From DATFWK01 sp035259345 (GTDB taxonomy: Bacteria > Actinomycetota > Thermoleophilia > Miltoncostaeales > Miltoncostaeaceae): a stretch of DNA of 5,585 bases. The translations under genes were made by a program, and so were the position numbers. Under the pieces are notes generated by a model. The model was given only the letters and a program-made list of their open reading frames with translations, was not told the origin of the DNA and did no database searches. The stretch covers positions 1-5,585 of the forward strand of contig DATFWK010000051.1 of the NCBI GenBank assembly GCA_035259345.1. The letters are read 5' to 3'. This document shows, piece by piece, positions 1 to 5,114 of the stretch; position 1 is the first letter of the stretch, and each line of letters starts with the position of its first letter.

Positions 1-1259
1 AGCATGCCCAGCTTGTTCGAGATGCCCATGAGGATGACCCCGCGGGCCCGCGCCTGGAGGTTCTCCTCCGCGATGTCGCGGGGCCTGCCGGCGAAGATCT
101 CCGCGAGCGCGTCCTCCAGCGACGCGACGACGGAGCCGATCGGCACGACCTCGAGGCGGATGCCGAGGCTCTCGGCGAGCGCCTCGGCGTCGGCGAGGCT
201 CTCGGGGCTCGAGTGGACCGACGGCATGGCGACGCCGGTCACCCGCTCGGAGCCCAGCGCATCCGCCGCGAGCGTCGCGGTGACCGACGAGTCGATGCCC
301 CCAGACAGCCCGATCACGACGCCGGGGAAGCCGTTCTTGCGCACGTAGTCCCGCAGGCCCGTGACCAGCGCGGTCCAGAGCTCCTCCGGCGGGCTCATCG
401 TCGGCGCGACCGCGCCGAGGCCGGCCGGGACGTGCCCGTTCGCAGGGGCCGTGGCGGCGATCGGCATGGCCTGCGGCGGGTCGAGGTTCGTCAGCCGCCG
501 CGCCAGGGGTTCCTTGAGGCGCCGGCGCGCCGGCAGCTCCAGGTCGAGGTCCGCCATGAGGATCGTGTCGGCGAATTGGGGCGCCCGGGCGACCAGCTCG
601 CCGGTCGCGTCGAAGATCGCCGAGTGCCCGTCGAAGACCAGCTCGTCCTGCCCGCCCACGAGGTTGCAGAAGGCGAGCGCCGCCGAGCAGTCGGCCGCCC
701 GCGTCGCGAGCATGCGCTCCCGCGAGGCGCCCTTGCCCAGGTGATACGGCGACGCGGAGATGCAGGCGACGAGGTCGAGGCGGCCGACGGCCAGGTCGAG
801 GCTGACCGGCGCCGAGTACCAGATGTCCTCGCAGATGCAGATTCCGACCCGCGCCCCGAGCACCTCGAGCACCATCGGCGCGTCGCCCGCCGCGAAGTAG
901 CGGGCCTCGTCGAACACGCCGTAGTTCGGCAGGAACCGCTTGCGATAGACGGCCTGTACGCGCCCGTCCGCGACCACGGCGGCGCTGTTGTAGCACTCGA
1001 CGTCCCACTCGGCGAAGCCGATCACAGCGACGCCCTCGCGCACGCCGAGGGCGATCTCGTCCAGCGCGTCGCGGGAGTCCTGCGCGAAGCGCGGGCGCAG
1101 GAGCAGGTCCTCGGGCGGGTAGCCGGTGATCGCCAGCTCCGGCACCAGCACGAGCGCCGCGCCCTCGCCGGTGGCCCGGGCGACCGCGTCCGCGACCCTC
1201 CGGGCGTTGCCGGGGATGTCCCCCACAACCGTGTTCAGCTGTGCCAGCGCGACGCGCAA
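1..1259 (-). CDS. nadE: Glutamine-dependent NAD+ synthetase, C-terminus cut off by window edge
   Basis: Last step of NAD+ synthesis in the cytoplasm: the N-terminal nitrilase-type domain hydrolyses glutamine and passes ammonia to the C-terminal domain, which amidates ATP-activated nicotinate adenine dinucleotide. Translating the minus strand gives 419 residues before the left edge. The glutaminase triad is visible: Glu41 in PELAITGYPPEDLL, Lys107 just before FLPNYGVFDE, and Cys143 in CEDIW. The synthetase ATP-binding P-loop SGGIDSS lies at residues 319-325, followed by ENLQARARG (399-407) and the LMGISNKLGM region at the edge. Family members of this short type have about 540-590 residues, so roughly 150 are missing, including the expected GNKSE motif. 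Start: TTG at 1259-1257, because homology begins at once (LRVALAQLN) and GAGGG lies 7 bases upstream. An in-frame GTG at 1331-1329 would add 24 residues unlike the family. It is divergent from the zinc-ribbon gene. Identity is near certain; the start is likely. Confidence 0.96.
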   Translation of the reverse strand, partial: MRVALAQLNTVVGDIPGNARRVADAVARATGEGAALVLVPELAITGYPPEDLLLRPRFAQDSRDALDEIALGVREGVAVIGFAEWDVECYNSAAVVADGRVQAVYRKRFLPNYGVFDEARYFAAGDAPMVLEVLGARVGICICEDIWYSAPVSLDLAVGRLDLVACISASPYHLGKGASRERMLATRAADCSAALAFCNLVGGQDELVFDGHSAIFDATGELVARAPQFADTILMADLDLELPARRRLKEPLARRLTNLDPPQAMPIAATAPANGHVPAGLGAVAPTMSPPEELWTALVTGLRDYVRKNGFPGVVIGLSGGIDSSVTATLAADALGSERVTGVAMPSVHSSPESLADAEALAESLGIRLEVVPIGSVVASLEDALAEIFAGRPRDIAEENLQARARGVILMGISNKLGM

Positions 1260-1266
1260 CCAACCA

Positions 1267-1271
1267 CCCTC
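1267..1271 (-). promoter_or_regulatory. Ribosome binding site of nadE
   Basis: GAGGG on the minus strand, 7 bases before the TTG codon at 1259-1257. It favours the TTG over the farther GTG at 1331 as the nadE start. Confidence 0.55.
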
Positions 1272-1329
1272 GACACCCGCGGCCGCGCCGGTGCCGAGCG
1301 AGGCGCGGTAGGCTTGTGCACCTCCGATC

Positions 1330-1358
1330 ACGATACGCTGACCGGACGATCGGCTGAA
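1330..1358 (-). promoter_or_regulatory. Candidate sigma-70-type promoter for nadE
   Basis: On the minus strand TTCAGC (1358-1353) and TATCGT (1335-1330) are separated by 17 bases. The -10 box fits TANNNT and the -35 box matches TTGACA at three of six positions. Transcription would begin near 1323 and give a leader of about 65 bases before the TTG start; it would also exclude the GTG at 1331 as a start. This is a weak match found by eye. Confidence 0.3.
1334..1339 (+). promoter_or_regulatory. Candidate -10 box for the zinc-ribbon gene
   Basis: TACGCT fits the TANNNT pattern of actinobacterial -10 boxes and would place a start of transcription near 1346, about 42 bases before the ATG at 1388. 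No good -35 box is seen at 17-18 bases spacing. It overlaps the candidate nadE -10 box on the other strand, so the two promoters could compete. Weak. Confidence 0.25.
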
Positions 1359-1387
1359 GGGCCGAAGGTGTCGATCCGGAGGACGCG

Positions 1388-1774
1388 ATGAGCTCCCAGG
1401 TCCCACCCCAGCGCCGGCAGCCGGGCGGCATCCAGGCCGCGCGGGGCGGCGCCGACCGGCGCAACATGACCCCCGCGCAGGGGGCGCAGGAGGCGCAGAA
1501 GCGCCTCGGCATCGCCTGCTACCACGCCGGCCAGCAGGTGGTCGGTGTCGTCGGGTGCGTCGCCTGCCAGTTCCAGATCCGAAACCGCGGCGTGCTGCCG
1601 GCATGCCCGGACTGCGGCGAGCTTGTCTGGGCCTGGCTGGACGAGGGGCCGCCCCCTGAGATCGAGGGCCACGTTCCGGCGCCGGAGGGCCAGGCGACGG
1701 GGCCGGAGGCGCAGGAGGGCGTCCCGATCGAGGCGACGCAGGTCAAGGTCGAGGAGGTCCGGCTGGAGCCGTGA
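1388..1774 (+). CDS. Small zinc-ribbon protein of unknown function
   Basis: A 128-residue soluble protein with no signal peptide or membrane segment. Its core, about residues 38-84, carries two Cys-x2-Cys knuckles, Cys57/Cys60 (CVAC) and Cys73/Cys76 (CPDC), 12 residues apart and followed by GELVW. This is the pattern of a four-cysteine zinc ribbon. A fifth Cys44 and His46 (ACYHAG) lie just before it. The N-terminal 37 residues are polar and rich in Gln, Arg, Gly and Ala, and the tail after residue 86 is rich in Pro and Glu; both are probably disordered. The start is ATG at 1388, with GGAGGA at 1378-1383, an excellent ribosome binding site. It is divergent from nadE. Metal binding is well supported; the partner and role are unknown. 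It could bind nucleic acid or protein, or be a rubredoxin-like ribbon. I do not recognise a named gene. Confidence 0.82.
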   Translation: MSSQVPPQRRQPGGIQAARGGADRRNMTPAQGAQEAQKRLGIACYHAGQQVVGVVGCVACQFQIRNRGVLPACPDCGELVWAWLDEGPPPEIEGHVPAPEGQATGPEAQEGVPIEATQVKVEEVRLEP

Positions 1775-1794
1775 GCGGCAGTGCCGGGCCCCTC

Positions 1795-1840
1795 CTTCAC
1801 ACAACCTCAACAAACTCGGGCGGAAAGCTCTTACCTGACG
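1795..1840 (+). promoter_or_regulatory. A-rich patch upstream of the secreted-protein gene, possible control region
   Basis: In a very GC-rich window this patch is rich in A and C. It contains two near-identical 8-base units, ACAACCTC (1801-1808) and ACAAACTC (1810-1817), 9 bases apart and on one face of the helix roughly one turn apart. A TTACCTGA sequence follows at 1831-1838. It lies in the 165-base gap before the GTG start at 1940. No convincing -35/-10 pair could be assigned; TTGACT at 1872-1877 resembles a -35 box but has no -10 partner. Function is a guess from position and composition. Confidence 0.25.
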
Positions 1841-1930
1841 GTGATGCAACCGGCGGGCGGGACGCGGATCATTGACTCAGCGGACGGGCGCTGGCGCACC
1901 GTCGCACGCCCGCCGCGCAGCCGACCCCCC

Positions 1931-1935
1931 GGGAG
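1931..1935 (+). promoter_or_regulatory. Ribosome binding site fixing the GTG start of the secreted protein
   Basis: GGGAG, 4 bases before GTG 1940. Together with the signal peptide that starts at this codon, it decides against the upstream ATG at 1781. Confidence 0.5.
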
Positions 1936-1939
1936 ACGC

Positions 1940-2407
1940 GTGACACGACTTGCCCTCATCGTCCTCTGCCTCGCCGCGCTGGCCGCCAGCGCGGTCGGCG
2001 CCGTCGCCAAGGACGGGCCCAAGCGCCAGGGCGCCGGCTCCCTGCAGGCGACCGGGACCGGCACCATCGTGATCCGCGGACAGAGCCTGGTCGCGTTCGG
2101 CCAGGTCGACCCGGGCACGAGCCTCCGCGTCCAGGACCAGGCAGGCGACGCGACCGTGCGCGTCGGGAACAAGTCGCTCGCGCTCAAGAACCACGTCGCC
2201 AGCGTGCGCAACGCGGGCGGGGGGTTCTACGTGCGGGGCTCGCGCGTCGTGGTCCGCATCTCCGGCCCGCGCGTCAGCATCTCCGCCGTGGGGCGCGGGA
2301 AGATCTCGCTCCAGGGCGTCGGCACCTACAAGGTGAACGACACGCCCGAGGCGGACTGGGCGACGGCCGTCCTGCCCTTCGACCTCCAGGCGGCGCGGCG
2401 CACTTAG
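1940..2407 (+). CDS. Secreted beta-rich protein of unknown function
   Basis: A 155-residue protein read from GTG at 1940-1942, supported by GGGAG at 1931-1935 and by a signal peptide that begins exactly there: Arg3, a hydrophobic run of residues 4-22, and a likely signal peptidase I site AVA|KD after residue 23. There is no lipobox, because Leu rather than Gly/Ala/Ser precedes Cys10. The mature part alternates hydrophobic and polar residues with many glycines, as in stacked beta strands. A GxGxIx[IL]xG unit occurs twice, at 39-47 (GTGTIVIRG) and 118-126 (GRGKISLQG). It has no catalytic motif, no cysteines after the signal and no membrane anchor. An upstream in-frame ATG at 1781 would add 53 residues ahead of the signal peptide and is rejected. 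The response regulator begins 61 bases downstream, so co-transcription is possible. I do not recognise the family; a cell-wall, surface or ligand-binding role is possible. Confidence 0.75.
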   Translation: MTRLALIVLCLAALAASAVGAVAKDGPKRQGAGSLQATGTGTIVIRGQSLVAFGQVDPGTSLRVQDQAGDATVRVGNKSLALKNHVASVRNAGGGFYVRGSRVVVRISGPRVSISAVGRGKISLQGVGTYKVNDTPEADWATAVLPFDLQAARRT

Positions 2408-2438
2408 CCGCCCCGGCGGCCGCCCGCGAGCCTCGGGG

Positions 2439-2467
2439 TACATTACGGCGGCCACCCGCACTACGAT
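2439..2467 (+). promoter_or_regulatory. Candidate -10 boxes before the response regulator, one in leaderless position
   Basis: Two TANNNT boxes occur: TACATT at 2439-2444 and TACGAT at 2462-2467. From the second, transcription would begin about 7 bases downstream, exactly at the ATG at 2475-2477. This is the usual geometry of a leaderless actinobacterial mRNA, and no Shine-Dalgarno sequence is visible before either ATG. From the first, the leader would be about 17 bases. Neither has a clear -35 box. Confidence 0.35.
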
Positions 2468-2468
2468 C

Positions 2469-3191
2469 ATGCGCATGTCGCCGACCAGCGATGGCCGCCA
2501 GCACGTGCTGATCATCGAGGACGAGCCGAACATCGCCTCGTTCGCGCGCATGTACCTGGAGGCGGCGGGGTTCCGCGTGAGCACCGCCGACCGCGGTGAC
2601 GACGGGCTCTCGCTCGCCGAGCGCGACCGGCCGGCCCTCGTCGTGCTCGACCTGATGCTGCCCGGCATGGACGGCTACGAGGTCACGAAGCGCCTCCGCG
2701 GCGACGGCCACGGTCAGGGGCCGCCCATCATCATGCTCACCGCGCGCGACGACGCGGTCGACAAGGTCGTCGGCCTCGAGCTCGGGGCGGACGACTACAT
2801 CACCAAGCCGTTCAATCCGCGGGAGCTGGTCGCCCGGGTGCGCGCGGTGCTGCGCCGCGCCGACGCCGGCCCGGCCGGCAAGACATTGCCCGAGGCGGCC
2901 ACCTACGAGCTCGAGGAGCTGCGGATCGAGGTCGGGCCGAGGGAGGTCTTCGTCGGCGAGGAGCAGGTGCCGCTGACCCCCAAGGAGTTCGACCTGCTGG
3001 CGACCCTCGTCGAGCACCGCGGCATGGTGCTGACGCGGGAGCAGCTTCTGGAGCGCGTCTGGGGCTTCACGTTCCTGGGCGACAGCCGCACGATCGACGT
3101 CCACGTCCGCCAGCTCCGGCGCAAGCTCGGCGACTCATGCCCGATCCAGACCGTCTGGGGCACGGGCTACAAGGTCCCCGCCAGGCGGTGA
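2469..3191 (+). CDS. OmpR/PhoB-family response regulator
   Basis: Cytoplasmic DNA-binding regulator of a two-component system, 240 residues, the usual family length. The receiver domain spans about residues 11-130: acidic pair Glu17/Asp18 in IIEDEP, phosphoacceptor Asp61 in LVVLDLMLPGMDGY, Thr91 in MLTARDD and Lys113 in ITKPFNPREL. A winged-helix trans_reg_C domain occupies about 146-238, with LTPKEFDLL, a recognition helix in SRTIDVHVRQLRRKLG and the closing WGTGYKV hairpin. All switch residues are present, so it should be phosphorylated by the kinase encoded 28 bases downstream. The start may be ATG 2469 or ATG 2475 (two residues shorter); the shorter one fits a leaderless transcript. No target genes can be named. 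The family is certain, but the specific identity (PhoP-, MtrA- or other-like) cannot be decided by eye. Confidence 0.95.
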   Translation: MRMSPTSDGRQHVLIIEDEPNIASFARMYLEAAGFRVSTADRGDDGLSLAERDRPALVVLDLMLPGMDGYEVTKRLRGDGHGQGPPIIMLTARDDAVDKVVGLELGADDYITKPFNPRELVARVRAVLRRADAGPAGKTLPEAATYELEELRIEVGPREVFVGEEQVPLTPKEFDLLATLVEHRGMVLTREQLLERVWGFTFLGDSRTIDVHVRQLRRKLGDSCPIQTVWGTGYKVPARR

Positions 3192-3219
3192 CCCGACTCG
3201 GCCCGCCGGGGGCTCACGG

Positions 3220-4677
3220 ATGAGCCGCCTCTGGCGCACGATGCGGGGCCGGCTCGCGCTGGGCGCGATGGCCGGGGTGCTGATCGCCTCGATCGTGTTC
3301 GCCGCCACGGGCGTCGGGCTCGTCCGCAACCAGACCGTCGCGTCCGAGCGCAGCAAGCTCGAGCGCCAGGTCCGCGCCATCGGCGCCGTGATGAGCGACG
3401 CCGCCGAGCAGGCGATCGTCGTGCGCGGCGAAGGCGGCTACAGCCCCTCCCCCCGGACCATCCGCAACCTCGAGGCCATCGGCGGCGAGGGCAGCAGCCT
3501 CACCTACACCGGCGTCAGCCTCAACCCGGGCGGAACGAGCCCGGCGAGCACGCTGCCGAGCGTGCTGGCGCGGCAGGTGTCGCAGTCGGCGCTCCGGGAG
3601 CGCGGCGTCCAGAGCTTCGACTTCACCGACCCCACGCGCGGCGTGCGGACGCTGGCCGCGGCGGCGCCGATCCTCGTCGGCGGGCAGTACCTCGGCGCCG
3701 TCGTGCTGGCGCGTGACCGCAACGACGTGGCCTCGGCGTGGCGCAGCATCGCCCTGCGCGTGCTGCTCGCCGCCGGCATCGGCCTCGTCGTGGCGCTGGC
3801 GCTGGTGACCTACCTCACGCGGCGGGTCACCGGCCCGCTCGCCCGCCTCCAGGCGGCCACGACGCGGGTCGCCCGGGGCGACCTCGGCGTCACGATCGAG
3901 CGGGGCGGCCCGGAGGAGGTGGACGAGCTGGCCGCGGCCTTCAACACGATGGTCCGGGAGCTGGCGCGGCGCGACGAGCTTGCGCGCGACTTCCTGATGC
4001 GGGTCACGCACGACCTGCGCACCCCGCTTACGGCGATCCGCGGGCACACCCAGGCGCTCGCCGACGGCGTCGTTCCCGAGCCGCAGGTGCCGCGCTCGCT
4101 CGCGGCCATCGAGGACGAGACGGTGCGCCTCGACATGCTGGTCGCAGACCTGCTCGACCTCGCGCGCCTCCAGGCCCGGCGCTTTCGCCTCGACCTCGGC
4201 GCGGTCGAGCCGGGGGCGCTGCTCGAGCGGGCGTTCGACGGATTCGGCGGCGAGGCGGCCCGCCGCGGCGTGACTTACGAGCGGCGCATCGGCCCGATGC
4301 CCGCGCTCGTCACCGACGGGGCCCGCGTGCGGCAGATCGTCGAGAACCTCCTCGACAACGCGATCCGATGGACGCCGGCCGGCGGCAGCGTGCGGCTGGA
4401 GGCCGGCGCCCGCGCGGGCGGCGGGGTGGTCGTCGTCGTCGCCGACACCGGGCCGGGCATCCCGGCCGACGAGCTCGGCACGATCTTCGACCCGTTCACC
4501 TCGCACGAGACGCCGGACGGGCGCCAGGGCAGCGGCCTCGGCCTCGCGATCAGCCGCGAGCTCGCGGTCGCGCTCGGCGGCACGCTGACGGCCGAGAGCC
4601 GCCTGGGGGCGGGCAGCCGCTTCACGCTCGAGCTGCCGTCGGAGGCCCGCCAGCCGGCCGTCGCGCTCGTGGGGTAG
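3220..4677 (+). CDS. Membrane sensor histidine kinase, HAMP type
   Basis: A 485-residue inner-membrane kinase, partner of the response regulator just upstream. Order of parts: TM1 about 12-34; an extracytoplasmic sensor region 35-178 whose end (AAPILVGGQYLGAVVLARD) resembles a PAS/Cache-like fold; TM2 about 179-199; HAMP 200-252 with the conserved Pro206; the HisKA dimerisation helix with phosphorylated His264 in HDLRTPL; and the ATPase domain with the N box around Asn376 and Asn380 (ENLLDNAIRW), G1 DTGPGIP 409-415, F box FDPF 423-426 and G2 GSGLGLAI 437-444. No key residue is missing, so it should be active as an orthodox kinase. The start is ATG at 3220 with GGGGG at 3208-3212; the 28-base gap to the regulator indicates one operon. 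The sensor region matches no ligand-binding family I can name, so the signal is unknown. It ends convergent with the PII gene. Confidence 0.95.
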   Translation: MSRLWRTMRGRLALGAMAGVLIASIVFAATGVGLVRNQTVASERSKLERQVRAIGAVMSDAAEQAIVVRGEGGYSPSPRTIRNLEAIGGEGSSLTYTGVSLNPGGTSPASTLPSVLARQVSQSALRERGVQSFDFTDPTRGVRTLAAAAPILVGGQYLGAVVLARDRNDVASAWRSIALRVLLAAGIGLVVALALVTYLTRRVTGPLARLQAATTRVARGDLGVTIERGGPEEVDELAAAFNTMVRELARRDELARDFLMRVTHDLRTPLTAIRGHTQALADGVVPEPQVPRSLAAIEDETVRLDMLVADLLDLARLQARRFRLDLGAVEPGALLERAFDGFGGEAARRGVTYERRIGPMPALVTDGARVRQIVENLLDNAIRWTPAGGSVRLEAGARAGGGVVVVVADTGPGIPADELGTIFDPFTSHETPDGRQGSGLGLAISRELAVALGGTLTAESRLGAGSRFTLELPSEARQPAVALVG

Positions 4678-4686
4678 GCGGGCCGC

Positions 4687-4709
4687 CCGGCCGGCGCGAG
4701 GCCGGCCGG
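4687..4709. terminator. GC-only hairpin between convergent genes, likely bidirectional terminator
   Basis: A perfect 9-base inverted repeat, CCGGCCGGC (4687-4695) and GCCGGCCGG (4701-4709), with a 5-base GCGAG loop. It lies 9 bases after the kinase stop and 17 bases past the PII stop on the other strand. No T-run follows on either side, so it is not a textbook intrinsic terminator. Such tail-less hairpins are common at gene ends in GC-rich actinobacteria. The position suits termination or 3' end protection for both transcripts. Confidence 0.6.
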
Positions 4710-4726
4710 ACGGCGCCAGGACTGCG

Positions 4727-5095
4727 TCAGGCCGGGGCCTCCTCCTCGGAGTGCGCGGCCAGCACGACGGCGCCCCGCTCCCCGGTGCGGACGCGGATCG
4801 CGTCCTCGACGTTGAAGATGAAGATCTTCCCGTCCCCGGGCTCGCCGGTGTGCGAGTACTCGAGGATCGTGTCGATCGTCCGGTCGACGTCGGCGTCGTC
4901 CACCACGATCTCGAGCTTCAGCTTCGGGCGCAGGAAGATCGTTGTCTTCGCACCCCGATAGCTCTCCGTGAAGCCCTTCTGGCGGCCCGAGCCCTTGACC
5001 TCGCTGACGCTCATGGACGGCAGGCCCATGTTGGCCAGGTGGTCGCGGATCTCCTCGAACGCCTCATGGCGGATGAAGGCTTCGATCTTCTTCAA
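4727..5095 (-). CDS. glnK: PII nitrogen signal-transduction protein (GlnB/GlnK)
   Basis: A small trimeric cytoplasmic sensor of ATP/ADP and 2-oxoglutarate that gates AmtB and other nitrogen targets; 122 residues (family 108-115). It is recognisable throughout: KKIEAFIRH at the start, VSEVKGSGRQKG with Gln39 and Lys40, the T-loop at about 37-55, Lys58, TGEPGDGKIFIF with Lys90, and IRVRTGE with Arg101 and Arg103. The 2-oxoglutarate and ATP contacts are thus kept. Tyr51, the residue uridylylated in E. coli and adenylylated in several actinobacteria, aligns with Thr51 here; Tyr46 is retained. The position of Ser49 (phosphorylated in cyanobacteria) is Ala. After residue 107 the tail is about 10 residues longer than usual and ends in an acidic stretch. 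The start is TTG at 5095-5093, where the family begins, with GAGGAG 6 bases upstream. It lies 19 bases after amtB, so it is in the same operon; glnK is preferred over glnB on this context. Confidence 0.95.
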   Translation of the reverse strand: MKKIEAFIRHEAFEEIRDHLANMGLPSMSVSEVKGSGRQKGFTESYRGAKTTIFLRPKLKLEIVVDDADVDRTIDTILEYSHTGEPGDGKIFIFNVEDAIRVRTGERGAVVLAAHSEEEAPA

Positions 5096-5101
5096 TGCTG
5101 G

Positions 5102-5107
5102 CTCCTC
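5102..5107 (-). promoter_or_regulatory. Ribosome binding site fixing the TTG start of PII
   Basis: GAGGAG (part of GGAGAGGAG) lies 6 bases before TTG 5095-5093, at the point where PII homology begins. It decides against the longer, Arg-rich in-frame extension. Confidence 0.7.
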
Positions 5108-5114
5108 TCCCCGC

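Noticed and set aside
213..1391. Long plus-strand open frame (392 codons) opposite nadE
   Set aside because: Arg/Gly/Asp-rich translation without any domain, lying antisense to a gene with clear catalytic motifs; such long shadow frames are expected at this GC content.
1776..1785. Small inverted repeat CGGC/GCCG after the zinc-ribbon stop
   Set aside because: A four-base stem is too short to count as a terminator.
1328..1849. Minus-strand open frame opposite the zinc-ribbon gene
   Set aside because: Leu/Arg-rich with no motif; the plus strand has a strong ribosome binding site and paired CxxC motifs.
1781..1939. ATG at 1781 as start of the secreted protein
   Set aside because: It would put 53 polar residues ahead of a signal peptide that must be N-terminal; the GTG at 1940 has its own ribosome binding site.
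2407..2424. Short GC hairpin (GCCGC/GCGGC) after the secreted-protein stop, possible terminator
   Set aside because: Only five base pairs and no T-run; expected by chance in such GC-rich DNA.
2274..3104. Minus-strand open frame opposite the response regulator
   Set aside because: A shadow frame; the plus strand encodes a full receiver and winged-helix protein.
3214..4506. Long minus-strand open frame (430 codons) opposite the histidine kinase
   Set aside because: Low-complexity Arg/Ala/His-rich translation; the opposite strand carries an intact kinase with all conserved boxes.
3738..4961. Plus-strand open frame (407 codons) overlapping the kinase and running into the PII gene
   Set aside because: An out-of-frame shadow of the kinase with extreme Arg/Gly/Ala bias and no recognisable domain; it crosses the hairpin and runs antisense to PII.
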